64,000 nucleotides of DNA. Origin: Nocardioides sp. URHA0020. Lineage in GTDB: Bacteria > Actinomycetota > Actinomycetes > Propionibacteriales > Nocardioidaceae. The position numbers were made by a program, and so were the translations under genes. Positions 54,097-62,639 of this stretch are shown here, piece by piece. The first letter of the stretch is position 1; every line of letters starts with the position of its first letter. A model generated the notes under the pieces. The model was not told where the DNA came from and searched no databases. It worked only from the letters and a program-made list of their open reading frames with translations. The stretch is from assembly GCF_000620705.1 (NCBI RefSeq), contig NZ_KK211169.1, forward strand, positions 409,895 through 473,894, read 5' to 3'.

Positions 54097-55448
54097 CAGT
54101 GACCACCGAGTCCGCGATCGCCGACATCCCCGAGGTGTCGTACGTCGTCGAGGACGACGGCTACGGCCACCTCGCGGAGATGCGGGTCGACCCGATCGGC
54201 CTCTTCGAGCGGGTGCGTGCCGAGTGCGGCGAGATCGGCCGCTTCCGGCTGGCCGACAAGGACGTCGTGCTGGTGTCGGGGGCGCAGGCCAACGAGCAGT
54301 TCTTCCGGGCGCCGGACTCGACGCTCGACCAGGCCGCGGCGTACCCCTTCATGACGCCGATCTTCGGCAAGGGCGTCGTCTTCGACGCCTCACCGGAGGA
54401 GCGCCAGCAGATGCTCAAGAACCAGGCGCTGCGCGGCGACATGATGCGCGGCCACGCCGCCACCATCGAGGCCGAGATCGACCGGATGGTCGCCGACTGG
54501 GGCGACGAGGGCGAGATCGACCTGCTCGACTGGTTCGCGGAGCTGACCATCTACACGACCTCGTCCTGCCTGATCGGCAAGCCCTTCCGCGAGGAGCTCG
54601 ACTCCTCCTTCGCGCACCACTACCACGAGCTCGAGCAGGGCACGGACGCGATCGCGTATGTCGACCCGTACGCCGACATCGAGTCCTTCCGCCGGCGCGA
54701 CGCCGCGCGCGAGAAGTTGGTCGATCTGGTGCAGGGGATCATCGACAAGCGGGTCGCCCGCGGCACGGTGCCGCGCGAGGACCGCGACCTGCTCGACGTG
54801 CTGATCTCGATCGACATGACCGCCGACTACATCACCGGGATCTTCATCTCCATGATGTTCGCCGGCCACCACACCTCCTCCGGCACGGCGTCGTGGGCGC
54901 TGATCGAGATGATGCGCAACCCCGACGTGATGGCGTCGGTCGTGGCCGAGCTCGACGACCTGTACGCCGACGGCTCGGAGGTCTCGTTCCAGGCCCTGCG
55001 GTCCATCCCGCGGCTCGAGGCCGCGCTCAAGGAGACGCTGCGCCTGCACCCGCCGCTGATCATCCTGATGCGCGTCGTGGCCGAGGAGATCGAGCTGGCC
55101 GGTCACACCATCTCGCCCGGGACCGTCGTGGCCGCGTCGCCCCGGGTGTCGAACCGGCTCGCCGAGGACTTCCCGGAGCCCGAGCGCTTCGACCCCTCGC
55201 GCTACCTCGACGAGCGCCAGGAGGACCTGCAGAACCGCTGGACCTGGATCCCCTTCGGCGCCGGCAAGCACCGCTGCGTCGGCAACGCGTTCGCGATGAT
55301 GCAGATGAAGGCGATCTTCTCGGTGATCCTGCGCGACTACGAGTTCGAGATGGTCCAGCCGTCGGAGACCTACCGCGACGACGTCTCGAAGATGGTGATC
55401 CAGCTCCAGCAGCCGTGCCGGGTGAGGTACACGAGGCGCGACCGATGA
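54093..55448 (+). CDS. cyp51: CYP51-family P450 (sterol 14-alpha-demethylase)
   Basis: 451 residues, soluble. The CYP51-specific I-helix FAGHHTSSGTASWALIE (about residues 252-268), KETLRLHPPLIILMRV and the haem loop WIPFGAGKHRCVGNAFA with Cys about 395 match M. tuberculosis CYP51 almost motif for motif. In eukaryotes and mycobacteria CYP51 removes the sterol C14 methyl by three oxygenations. No sterol-synthesis gene (squalene epoxidase, oxidosqualene cyclase) is in this window, so the physiological substrate is open. Overlaps: ATGA with the SDR and ATGA with the ferredoxin gene, its likely redox partner. Confidence 0.94.
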   Translation: MTVTTESAIADIPEVSYVVEDDGYGHLAEMRVDPIGLFERVRAECGEIGRFRLADKDVVLVSGAQANEQFFRAPDSTLDQAAAYPFMTPIFGKGVVFDASPEERQQMLKNQALRGDMMRGHAATIEAEIDRMVADWGDEGEIDLLDWFAELTIYTTSSCLIGKPFREELDSSFAHHYHELEQGTDAIAYVDPYADIESFRRRDAAREKLVDLVQGIIDKRVARGTVPREDRDLLDVLISIDMTADYITGIFISMMFAGHHTSSGTASWALIEMMRNPDVMASVVAELDDLYADGSEVSFQALRSIPRLEAALKETLRLHPPLIILMRVVAEEIELAGHTISPGTVVAASPRVSNRLAEDFPEPERFDPSRYLDERQEDLQNRWTWIPFGAGKHRCVGNAFAMMQMKAIFSVILRDYEFEMVQPSETYRDDVSKMVIQLQQPCRVRYTRRDR

Positions 55449-55651
55449 GCTTCCGCGTCGTGGCCGACCTCGGCCTGTGCCAGGGGCACCAGATGTGCAC
55501 CGGCGAGGCCCCGGACGTCTTCGGCTTCGACGACGCCGCCGACGAGGTCGTCGTCCTCCAGGAGCGTCCCGACGAGTCCCTGCGCCCGCAGGTCGACTCG
55601 GCCGTGAAGTACTGCCCAGCGATGGCGCTGGCCGTAGAGGAGGAACAGTGA
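55445..55651 (+). CDS. [3Fe-4S] ferredoxin, P450 partner
   Basis: 68 residues. The motif CQGHQMC (Cys12, His15, Cys18) with the distal CP at Cys57 is the C-x2-H-x2-C...C-P pattern of P450-associated [3Fe-4S] ferredoxins, where His replaces the second Cys. Position directly after cyp51 equals that of Rv0763c. It is translationally coupled on both sides (ATGA, GTGA). It should deliver electrons to one or both P450s of the cluster; no ferredoxin reductase gene is present here. Confidence 0.93.
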   Translation: MSFRVVADLGLCQGHQMCTGEAPDVFGFDDAADEVVVLQERPDESLRPQVDSAVKYCPAMALAVEEEQ

Positions 55652-56277
55652 GTCTCACCCGTGCGGAGATCGACGAGTTCTGGGAGACCTGGCTCGAGGT
55701 CAACCGGGAGGCCGAGCGGATCGGCGACTGGCGGATCATGGCCGAGTGGTACGCCGAGGACGCGACGTACGGCTGGATGTACTCCGTCGACGAGCACTTC
55801 ATGGCGGTCGGCCGCGACCAGATCCGCGACTACGCCATCGGCATCGAGATGGACGGGTTCGACGGCTGGCACTACGACTACGTCTGCACGATGGTCGACG
55901 AGCAGAAGTCGATGGTGCTGGGCTTCTGGAAGCAGCGCTCCGGCATCGTCGACGACGAGACCGGGCGGGAGTACGAGATCCTCGGCATCGGCGGGTCGTG
56001 GTTCGGCCTCGAGCGTCAGGTCGGTGGCACCGACGACGGCCTGATCAAGTTCGCCTGGCAGCGCGACTGGTTCGACATGCCGTCGACCGCACACACCTTC
56101 ATGGAGATCCTCAAGTCGGGCAAGGCACCCGACACCCTGCTGGAGCGGATCAAGGTCTCGGGACACGAGGTGCCCGGCCACTACCACCTCGCCGACCTGC
56201 CCTCGACGGTGTGGCCGCCGCCGGTCGAGGCCGGCGAGCACGTCACGCAGCAGCAGGCGCCGGAGGTCACCGCATGA
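55648..56277 (+). CDS. NTF2/SnoaL-like protein in the cyp51 cluster
   Basis: 209 residues. The N-terminal helices and AEWYAEDATYGWMYSVDEHFM segment (about residues 33-52) follow the SnoaL/NTF2 cone fold, with YAIGIEMDGFDGWHYDYV as the next helix-strand unit. The C-terminal 60 residues are an unstructured extension. Members are isomerases, dehydratases or binding proteins for polycyclic substrates; a steroid-isomerase-like role is conceivable beside CYP51 but not shown. GTGA overlap with the ferredoxin and ATGA overlap with the aldehyde dehydrogenase. I do not recall this gene between the ferredoxin and aldehyde dehydrogenase genes of the mycobacterial locus. Confidence 0.75.
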   Translation: MSLTRAEIDEFWETWLEVNREAERIGDWRIMAEWYAEDATYGWMYSVDEHFMAVGRDQIRDYAIGIEMDGFDGWHYDYVCTMVDEQKSMVLGFWKQRSGIVDDETGREYEILGIGGSWFGLERQVGGTDDGLIKFAWQRDWFDMPSTAHTFMEILKSGKAPDTLLERIKVSGHEVPGHYHLADLPSTVWPPPVEAGEHVTQQQAPEVTA

Positions 56278-57734
56278 CGATCGCGACCCCCCCGGCCCAG
56301 CAGCTGATCGACGGCAGGCTCGTCGCGGCGTCGGACGGCACGACGTACCCGATCCTCGACCCGGCCACGGGTCAGGAGATCGGGCGCGCCCCCAACGGCA
56401 CGGCAGCGGACGTCGAGGCCGCGGTCGCTGCCGCGCGTCGGGCCTTCGACGAGACCGCCTGGTCGACCGACGTCGAGCTCCGGGTGCGCTGCCTGCGCCA
56501 GCTCCACCAGGCGCTGCTCGACCACGCGGACACGTTCCGCGACCTGACGACCGCCGAGGTCGGCATGCCCGGGTTCATGATGGGCGCGGCCGGCTTCGAC
56601 GTGCCCGTCGAGGGGCTGTCGTGGGTCACCCACCTGCTGGAGTCCTACGAGTTCGAGTCCGACCTCGGTGTCGCGAAGCCGATGGGTATCAGGAGCCGGC
56701 GCACCGTCCGCCGCGAGGCGGTCGGTGTCGTCGCTGCCATCACGCCGTGGAACGTGCCGACCCAGATCAACCTCGCGAAGGTGGGTCCGGCGCTCGCCGC
56801 CGGCTGCACGGTGGTGCTCAAGCCCGCGCCGGACACCCCGTGGGTGGCCGCCGAGCTGGGCCGCCTGGTCGCCGAGCACACCGACATCCCGGCGGGCGTC
56901 TTCAACGTCGTCACGCCGCTGTCCAACGAGGTCGCCGCCGCGCTGTCGACCGACCCGCGGGTCGACATGGTGTCCTTCACCGGCTCGACGCAGGTGGGGC
57001 GCGCCATCATGGCCGCGGCCGCGCCGACGTTGAAGAAGGTGTTCCTCGAGCTCGGCGGCAAGTCCGCCGCGATCGCGCTCGACGACGCCGACGTCTCCGC
57101 GGTCGCCGCCGCCACGGCGTTCACCGCCTGCATCCACGCCGGCCAGGGCTGCGCGATCACGACCCGGCTCGTCGTGCCGCGCGCGAAGTACGACGAGGCC
57201 GTCCAGGTCGCGGCGGCCACGATGGAGTCCATCGGCGCCAAGGACCCTGCCGACCCGGGTGCGATCTGTGGCCCGGTGATCTCCGCGGTCCAGCGCGACC
57301 GGGTGGAGGCCTACCTGCGGCTGGCCGAGCAGGAGGGCGGCACCTTCGCCACCGGTGGCCACGTGATCGACCAGCCAGGCTTCTGGGTCGAGCCGACCGT
57401 CATCGCCGGCCTCGACAACTCCTCGCGCCTGGCGCAGGAGGAGATCTTCGGCCCGGTGCTCGTGGTGATCCCGCACGACGGCGACGACGACGCCGTCCGG
57501 ATCGCCAACGACTCGGCGTACGGCCTCTCCGGGTCGGTCGACTCCGGTGACGTCGAGCGCGCCACGGCCGTCGCCGCTCGGATCCGCACCGGCACCGTCG
57601 CCGTCAACGGCGGGGTGTGGTTCAGCCCGGACGCGCCGTTCGGTGGCTACAAGCAGTCGGGCATCGGCCGGGAGATGGGCGTCGCCGGCTTCGAGGAGTA
57701 CCTCGAGATCAAGACCGTGGCCTTCCCCGCGTGA
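56274..57734 (+). CDS. NAD(P)-dependent aldehyde dehydrogenase (Rv0768-like position)
   Basis: 486 residues. The conserved ALDH features are TPWNVPTQINLAKVGPAL (about residues 157-174), FTGSTQVGR (coenzyme loop), catalytic Glu in LELGGKSA and catalytic Cys293 in HAGQGCAITTR, plus EEIFGPVLVV and PFGGYKQSGIGRE near the C-terminus. Oxidises an aldehyde to the acid, plausibly a product of the P450/SDR pair. Start ATG in the ATGA overlap with the NTF2-like gene. A 115-nt gap follows, the only sizeable break within the cluster. Confidence 0.93.
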   Translation: MTIATPPAQQLIDGRLVAASDGTTYPILDPATGQEIGRAPNGTAADVEAAVAAARRAFDETAWSTDVELRVRCLRQLHQALLDHADTFRDLTTAEVGMPGFMMGAAGFDVPVEGLSWVTHLLESYEFESDLGVAKPMGIRSRRTVRREAVGVVAAITPWNVPTQINLAKVGPALAAGCTVVLKPAPDTPWVAAELGRLVAEHTDIPAGVFNVVTPLSNEVAAALSTDPRVDMVSFTGSTQVGRAIMAAAAPTLKKVFLELGGKSAAIALDDADVSAVAAATAFTACIHAGQGCAITTRLVVPRAKYDEAVQVAAATMESIGAKDPADPGAICGPVISAVQRDRVEAYLRLAEQEGGTFATGGHVIDQPGFWVEPTVIAGLDNSSRLAQEEIFGPVLVVIPHDGDDDAVRIANDSAYGLSGSVDSGDVERATAVAARIRTGTVAVNGGVWFSPDAPFGGYKQSGIGREMGVAGFEEYLEIKTVAFPA

Positions 57735-57774
57735 GCCTGCGAGCGCGCGGGCCGGCCAGCCGGTCGAGCCGCCC

Positions 57775-57797
57775 CGCGACCGAGGGACCAGGTCGCG
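57775..57797 (+). other. Intercistronic hairpin in the cyp51 cluster
   Basis: CGCGACC (57775-57781) pairs with GGTCGCG (57791-57797) around a 9-nt loop in the 115-nt gap between the aldehyde dehydrogenase and SDR genes. It is followed by a short direct repeat (GACCGAGTG twice). It may be an attenuator or mark a second transcription unit; no U-tract and no clear -10 were found. Confidence 0.4.
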
Positions 57798-57849
57798 ACG
57801 GCGGGTCGGGACCGAGTGGACCGAGTGGGACGAGAGAGAGCAGGAACCC

Positions 57850-58602
57850 ATGAGCAAGCGTTTCGAGAACAAGGTCGTCGTCGTCACCGGCGCCGCCCAG
57901 GGCATCGGTGAGGCCTACGCCAAGGCGCTCGGTGCCGAGGGCGCCTCCGTGGTCGTCGCCGACCTCAACGTCGAGTCCGGCGAGCGGGTCGCGCAGGAGA
58001 TCGAGTCGGCCGGGGGCACGGCGCTCTTCGTGCGCACCGACGTCGCGTCGCACGAGTCGGCGGCCGCGATGGTCGAGGCCGCGGTGGCGGCGTACGGCGG
58101 GATCGACGGCCTGGTCAACAACGCGGCGATCTACGGCGACATGGCCTTCGACCTGCTGATCAGCGTCGACTGGGACTACTACAAGAAGTTCATGTCGGTG
58201 AACATGGACGGCGCGCTGGTGATGACCCGCGCGGTCTACCCGGAGATCCGCAAGCGCGGCGGCGGCTCGATCGTCAACCAGTCGAGCACCGCGGCGTACC
58301 TCTACTCGGGCTTCTACGGGCTGGCCAAGGTCGGGGTCAACGGCCTCACCCACCAGCTCGCGCACGAGCTGGGCGGCCTGCAGATCCGGGTCAACGCGAT
58401 CGCCCCCGGTCCGACGGACACCGCGGCCACCCGCACCCAGGCCGGCGACGCGGCCAAGGACCTGGTCAAGGGGCTCGCGCTCAAGCGGATGGGCCAGCCC
58501 GAGGACATGGTCGGGGCCTGCCTCTTCCTGCTCTCCGACGAGTCGTCGTGGGTCACCGGGCAGATCATCGCCGTCGACGGCGGACAGACGTTCCGGGCAT
58601 GA
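57850..58602 (+). CDS. Short-chain dehydrogenase/reductase (Rv0769-like position)
   Basis: 250 residues. TGAAQGIGEAYAKAL (about residues 14-28) is the cofactor loop, VVADLNVES (Asp after beta2) favours NAD+, and VNNAA is the NNAG-like motif. The catalytic Ser is in NQSSTAAY and the Y-x-x-x-K in YGLAKVG. It ends IIAVDGGQTFRA, the classical SDR C-terminus. ATG 57850 has GAGAGAGCAGGA upstream, a good ribosome site, unlike the overlapping genes before it. ATGA overlap with the next gene. Confidence 0.9.
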   Translation: MSKRFENKVVVVTGAAQGIGEAYAKALGAEGASVVVADLNVESGERVAQEIESAGGTALFVRTDVASHESAAAMVEAAVAAYGGIDGLVNNAAIYGDMAFDLLISVDWDYYKKFMSVNMDGALVMTRAVYPEIRKRGGGSIVNQSSTAAYLYSGFYGLAKVGVNGLTHQLAHELGGLQIRVNAIAPGPTDTAATRTQAGDAAKDLVKGLALKRMGQPEDMVGACLFLLSDESSWVTGQIIAVDGGQTFRA

Positions 58603-59444
58603 GCTCCGCCGTCATCAGGGTGGGCTTCGTCGGCCTCGGCAACATCGGCAAGCCGATGGCGCTGCGCCTCGCCTCGAGCGACGCGATCGAGCTCACCGTG
58701 TACGACGTCGCTCCGGCCCCGGTCGTCGAGCTCGAGCAGGCCGGGGCCCGAGCCGCGTCCAGTGTCGCCGAGCTGGCCGCCGAGGTCGACGTCGTGTGCG
58801 TGATGGTGCGCGACGACGACCAGGTGCGCGAGGTGCTGGGGGAGATCCTCGGCGTGGGTGGCGACGGGCAGACGGTCGTCATCCACTCGACGGTCGGCCC
58901 CGACACCCCGGCCCAGCTCGAGGACACCGCAGGGCGGCACGGGGTCAAGGTCGTCGACGCACCGGTCAGCGGCGGCGCGATGGGTGCCGCGGACGGCACG
59001 CTCGCGATCATGGTGGGTGGGACCGACGAGGCGTTCGCGGCCGCCCGCCCGGCGCTCGACGTCATGGGCTCGCTGGTGACCCACGCCGGCCCGATCGGCT
59101 CCGGCACGAAGCTCAAGCTGGCCCGCAACCTCATGCACTTCGTGGCCTTCACCGCCGCGACCGAGGCGCAGCGCCTCGCGGAGGCCGCGGGCCTCGACCT
59201 GGTCGAGCTCGGCAAGGTGGTGCGACACACCGACGCGATCACCGGCGGACCGGGTGCGATCATGCATCGCGCGACGACCGCGCCGATCGCCGAGGACGAC
59301 TTCTGGTACGGCGTCTTCCAACACGTGGCAGCGCTGGGGGAGAAGGACCTGACCTTCGCCATCGCGCTCGCGGACGAGCTCGACGTCGACGTACCCATGG
59401 CACGTGAGGCACTGGACAGACTCGGAAGGGGACTGGGGCTATGA
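58599..59444 (+). CDS. 3-hydroxyisobutyrate-dehydrogenase-family NAD(P)-dependent oxidoreductase
   Basis: 281 residues. The N-terminal Rossmann domain has VGFVGLGNIGKPMALRL (about residues 8-24), then APVSGGAMGAADGTLAIMVGG (substrate loop, about 123-143) and the catalytic Lys in GSGTKLKLARNL (about 165-176). This is the beta-hydroxyacid dehydrogenase superfamily. Position equals Rv0770 in the mycobacterial locus. Substrate unknown. ATGA overlaps on both sides. Confidence 0.9.
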   Translation: MSSAVIRVGFVGLGNIGKPMALRLASSDAIELTVYDVAPAPVVELEQAGARAASSVAELAAEVDVVCVMVRDDDQVREVLGEILGVGGDGQTVVIHSTVGPDTPAQLEDTAGRHGVKVVDAPVSGGAMGAADGTLAIMVGGTDEAFAAARPALDVMGSLVTHAGPIGSGTKLKLARNLMHFVAFTAATEAQRLAEAAGLDLVELGKVVRHTDAITGGPGAIMHRATTAPIAEDDFWYGVFQHVAALGEKDLTFAIALADELDVDVPMAREALDRLGRGLGL

Positions 59445-59839
59445 CCGGCAAGTTCGACGACCTCCCGGAGCAGCGCCGCATCGGCCTGGAGAAGATGGAG
59501 GAGGTCTACGGCTTCGACATGACCGACGGTGCCGGCGACTTCTTCGGCATCACCGCCGACCACCTCTTCGCCGAGATCTGGAAGCGGCCGGGCCTCTCCG
59601 ACCGCGACCGGCGGCTGCTGCTGATCGGCCTGCTGGCCGGCACCGGCGGGCACGACGTGCTGACGATCCAGATCCCCGCGGCGTACAAGAACGGCGAGCT
59701 CGACGACGAGCAGCTGCGCGAGATCGTCATCTTCCTGTGCCACTACGCCGGCTGGCCGAACGGGGCCCGCATCAACTCGATCGTCGAGGACACCATCGCC
59801 CAGGCCAAGCGGAGGGCCGCCCGCGACGGCCGCGACTAG
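59441..59839 (+). CDS. Carboxymuconolactone decarboxylase-family protein
   Basis: 132 residues with the all-alpha CMD fold: LSDRDRRLLLIGLLAGTGGHDVL and LREIVIFLCHYAGWPNGARIN. The CxxC of AhpD-type members is absent (only a lone Cys in FLCHYAGW), so it is not an alkylhydroperoxidase of that type; His in CHYAGWP is the usual conserved residue of the decarboxylase branch. Position equals Rv0771. ATGA overlap upstream; the last structural gene before the regulator. Confidence 0.88.
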   Translation: MTGKFDDLPEQRRIGLEKMEEVYGFDMTDGAGDFFGITADHLFAEIWKRPGLSDRDRRLLLIGLLAGTGGHDVLTIQIPAAYKNGELDDEQLREIVIFLCHYAGWPNGARINSIVEDTIAQAKRRAARDGRD

Positions 59840-59851
59840 GATGAGGGACCC

Positions 59852-60445
59852 ATGTCCAGCCAGATGTCCACGGTGCCGCGGCAGAACCTGAACCCGCGGC
59901 AGGCCGAAACGGTCGAGAGGCTCTTCGGCGAGGCCGCGGTCCTCCTCGAGGAGGTCGGCCACGAGCAGCTCACGATCCGGATGGTCGCGGCCCGCGCGGG
60001 CGTGTCGCCCGCGACGGCGTACACCTACTTCGCCTCCAAGGACCACCTGTTCGCCGAGCTGTTCTGGCGTCTGGTCAACGCCGACGAGGGCCCCCAGCTC
60101 ACCGGAGGCACGCCGACCGAGCGGCTCCGGCAGCTCGTCCGGCACCTGGCCGAGCTGGTCGCCGCCGCGCCCGCGCTGGCCGGCGCGGTCAACAAGAGCC
60201 TGCTGGGGTCGGATCCCGAAGTGGACCGGCTCCGTCGCGACATCGGTCTGCTGTGGGTCGACCGCTTCCGCGAGGCCATCGGCCCGGACGCCGACCCGGA
60301 GCTGATCACGACCCTGACGCTGGTCATCAGCGGGGGGATGCTGCAGGCCGGGGTGGGTGTGTTCACCTACGCCGAGCTCGGTGACACGCTCGAGACTGCG
60401 GTCGACGTGATCATGACGGGCCGGGGCCCGGACGGCTCCCGGTGA
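59852..60445 (+). CDS. TetR-family repressor at the end of the cyp51 cluster
   Basis: 197 residues. The helix-turn-helix (about residues 35-62) has LTIRMVAARAGVSPATAYTYF and ASKDHLFAELF. The C-terminal helical domain (about 75-190) is the ligand pocket and dimer interface. It starts 12 nt after the CMD gene; TAGGAT at 59837-59842 could give it its own weak promoter. ATG 59864 is an alternative start. It is the likely repressor of the cluster through the palindrome at 52026. In M. tuberculosis a TetR gene (Rv0767c) occupies a different place in the same locus. Confidence 0.9.
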   Translation: MSSQMSTVPRQNLNPRQAETVERLFGEAAVLLEEVGHEQLTIRMVAARAGVSPATAYTYFASKDHLFAELFWRLVNADEGPQLTGGTPTERLRQLVRHLAELVAAAPALAGAVNKSLLGSDPEVDRLRRDIGLLWVDRFREAIGPDADPELITTLTLVISGGMLQAGVGVFTYAELGDTLETAVDVIMTGRGPDGSR

Positions 60446-60489
60446 GCCTGCGGACGGCCTTGCGATGCTGATTCTGGGCGGGTCGCGGA

Positions 60490-60495
60490 TATAGT
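60490..60495 (+). promoter_or_regulatory. Leaderless -10 box for the acyltransferase gene
   Basis: TATAGT, 7 nt, then GTG 60503. It is the closest match to consensus among the leaderless promoters here. Confidence 0.55.
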
Positions 60496-60502
60496 TCGCG
60501 CC

Positions 60503-62596
60503 GTGCGTGGGGAGGTGCGGAAGGTCCGGAGAGCCGACATCCAGGGACTCCGCGCCCTCGCGGTCACCCTGGTGGTGCTGGCCCACGCCGGCGTCCCGCA
60601 CCTCGCCGGTGGCTTCATCGGCGTCGACGTCTTCTTCGTGATCTCGGGCTTCCTGATCACCGGTCTGCTGCTCCGCGAGCAGGCCAGTCGCGGCAGGATC
60701 TCGATCCCGAGCTTCTACGGGCGGCGGGCCCTGCGGATCCTGCCCGCGGCCACGGTCGTGCTGATCAGCGTGGTCGCGCTGCTGTCCGTGACCGCCTCGA
60801 CGACCCGGGTGGACCGGGCGGCCCACGACGCGGGCTGGTCGGCGCTCTCGCTGGCCAACGTGCACTTCGCCCGGATCGGCACCGACTACTTCGCCGACCA
60901 GACGCCCTCGCCGTTCCAGCACTTCTGGTCGCTGGCCGTGGAGGAGCAGTTCTACCTGGTCTGGCCCCTGCTCCTCGCGCTCGCCGCCCCCCGGCTGAGC
61001 CGACGGGCGCTGCCGTGGGCGGTCGGCGTGCTCTTCCTCGCCTCGCTGGTGTGGTCGATGGTCGACACCGCGAGCTCGCCGGTCGCGGCGTACTTCTCCT
61101 CCACCGCCCGCGCCTACGAGCTCCTCGGCGGTGTGATCCTCGCCATCGTCATGGAGCGACGGACGCTGCCGGACCGGTTCAGCGGTCCGGTCGCCCTCGC
61201 GGGCCTCGTCCTCGTCCTCGTCGCGGCCGTCGAGCTGAGCGCCGGAGCCGCCTTCCCGGGCTACCTCGGCCTGGTCCCGGTGGCCGGAGCGGTGCTGCTG
61301 CTGCTGGCGGGTACGGCGTCGCGGCCCGGCCTGGTCAGCCGCGGGCTGGGCGTCCGGCCGCTGACCTTCGTCGGAGACATCTCCTACTCGCTCTACCTGT
61401 GGCACTGGCCGGTCCTGATCCTGGGGCGCGACGCGTTGCCGGCCGGCTGGAGCAGGCCGGTGGAGACCGTGGTGCTGATCGCCGTCTCCGTCGCGCTCGC
61501 GACCCTGTCGTACTACTTCGTCGAGCGGCCGTTCCTCGACGCCAAGAGGCTCTTCGCCGGCGCCCGCCGCGCGCTCGTGCTGTGGCCGGTGGCGCTGGCC
61601 ACCGTCGCCGTCACCTGCTTCGCCGGCCAGGCCTACAGCGGTCACGTCGAGGACGTCCGTCAGGACGAGGCCAGCCAGTGGTTCGAGCAGCACCAGGACA
61701 AGATCCCCACGGGCATCAAGGCGGACCCCCGGGCCACCGGCAAGCAGGGTGTCGCGGTCAGCAAGCGCATCGGTGCGGCCCTCGCGCTGGTCGACGAGGG
61801 GGCCCCGATCCCTCCCGGCCTCGACGTCGCCGCCCTCGGCAAGGACAACTGGCACCGCAAGTTCGGCTGCGCCGCCGGATTCACCGAGGTCAAGGTGCGC
61901 CACTGCGTGTACGGCGACCCGGACGCGAGCACCGTCGTCGCCGTCGTGGGCGACTCCCACGCCGGCCACTGGATGCCCGCGCTGGACCTGCTCGGTCGAC
62001 GCCAGCACTTCCAGCTGGTGCCGGTCATCAAGGTCGGCTGCTCCGCCTTCGACGTCAAGCAGGAGTTCGCGGCCATGCCGCAGGACAAGTGCGACGCCTT
62101 CCGCACGTGGTCGCGCCAGGAGCTCGACCGCCTGGACCCCGACGTGATCATCGCGAGCACTCGGGCCGAGCTGTGGATGAAGCCCCAGGGGGGCAAGAGC
62201 GTCGACCAGCAGTGGCGGGAGGGCGTCAAGAAGGGCGTCCGGGCGCTGAGTGCCCTCGCCCCGGACGTGGCCGTCTTCAGCGACATCCCGCACCGCCCCG
62301 ACCCCGACGAGTGCCTCGCCGCCCCGGACGCGATCCAGCGGGACTGCATGACCACGGAGAAGATCCCCGGCACGAAGTTCAACCACGTCACCAAGTCCGC
62401 CCTCGCGGGGACCGACGCCCACTGGATCGAGGTGGTGCCGCTGGTCTGCTACCGGGGTCGCTGCCCCGAGGTCGTCGACGACAAGCCCGTGTACTACGAC
62501 GACAGCCACCTGTCCGTCACCTGGGCGCGGCACATCGGCCCGGGACTCGGCGAGCTGCTCGGCGACACCATGAAGGCGTCGCGCCGCGCGGGCTGA
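60503..62596 (+). CDS. OafA/YrhL-type membrane acyltransferase with SGNH domain
   Basis: 697 residues. The N-terminal acyltransferase-3 domain (about 1-370) has about ten or eleven helices. It opens ADIQGLRALAVTLVVLAHAG and carries GGFIGVDVFFVISGFLIT, RRALRILPA and FWSLAVEEQFYLVWPLL. After a linker, the extracytoplasmic SGNH domain (about 470-697) has the nucleophile block VVGDSHAGHWMPAL (Ser about 484) and the terminal Asp-His pair DDSHLS (about 666-671). Cys pairs are present in the outer domain. It O-acetylates an extracellular glycan. No polysaccharide gene is adjacent. Confidence 0.93.
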   Translation: MRGEVRKVRRADIQGLRALAVTLVVLAHAGVPHLAGGFIGVDVFFVISGFLITGLLLREQASRGRISIPSFYGRRALRILPAATVVLISVVALLSVTASTTRVDRAAHDAGWSALSLANVHFARIGTDYFADQTPSPFQHFWSLAVEEQFYLVWPLLLALAAPRLSRRALPWAVGVLFLASLVWSMVDTASSPVAAYFSSTARAYELLGGVILAIVMERRTLPDRFSGPVALAGLVLVLVAAVELSAGAAFPGYLGLVPVAGAVLLLLAGTASRPGLVSRGLGVRPLTFVGDISYSLYLWHWPVLILGRDALPAGWSRPVETVVLIAVSVALATLSYYFVERPFLDAKRLFAGARRALVLWPVALATVAVTCFAGQAYSGHVEDVRQDEASQWFEQHQDKIPTGIKADPRATGKQGVAVSKRIGAALALVDEGAPIPPGLDVAALGKDNWHRKFGCAAGFTEVKVRHCVYGDPDASTVVAVVGDSHAGHWMPALDLLGRRQHFQLVPVIKVGCSAFDVKQEFAAMPQDKCDAFRTWSRQELDRLDPDVIIASTRAELWMKPQGGKSVDQQWREGVKKGVRALSALAPDVAVFSDIPHRPDPDECLAAPDAIQRDCMTTEKIPGTKFNHVTKSALAGTDAHWIEVVPLVCYRGRCPEVVDDKPVYYDDSHLSVTWARHIGPGLGELLGDTMKASRRAG

Positions 62597-62626
62597 GGCA
62601 CCCTGTTGCGGTCACGCTGACAGCAC

Positions 62627-62632
62627 TACTGT
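62627..62632 (+). promoter_or_regulatory. Leaderless -10 box for the terminal aldehyde dehydrogenase gene
   Basis: TACTGT, 7 nt, then ATG 62640. It overlaps an in-frame GTG at 62631, which is therefore an unlikely start. Confidence 0.5.
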
Positions 62633-62639
62633 GACCGTC

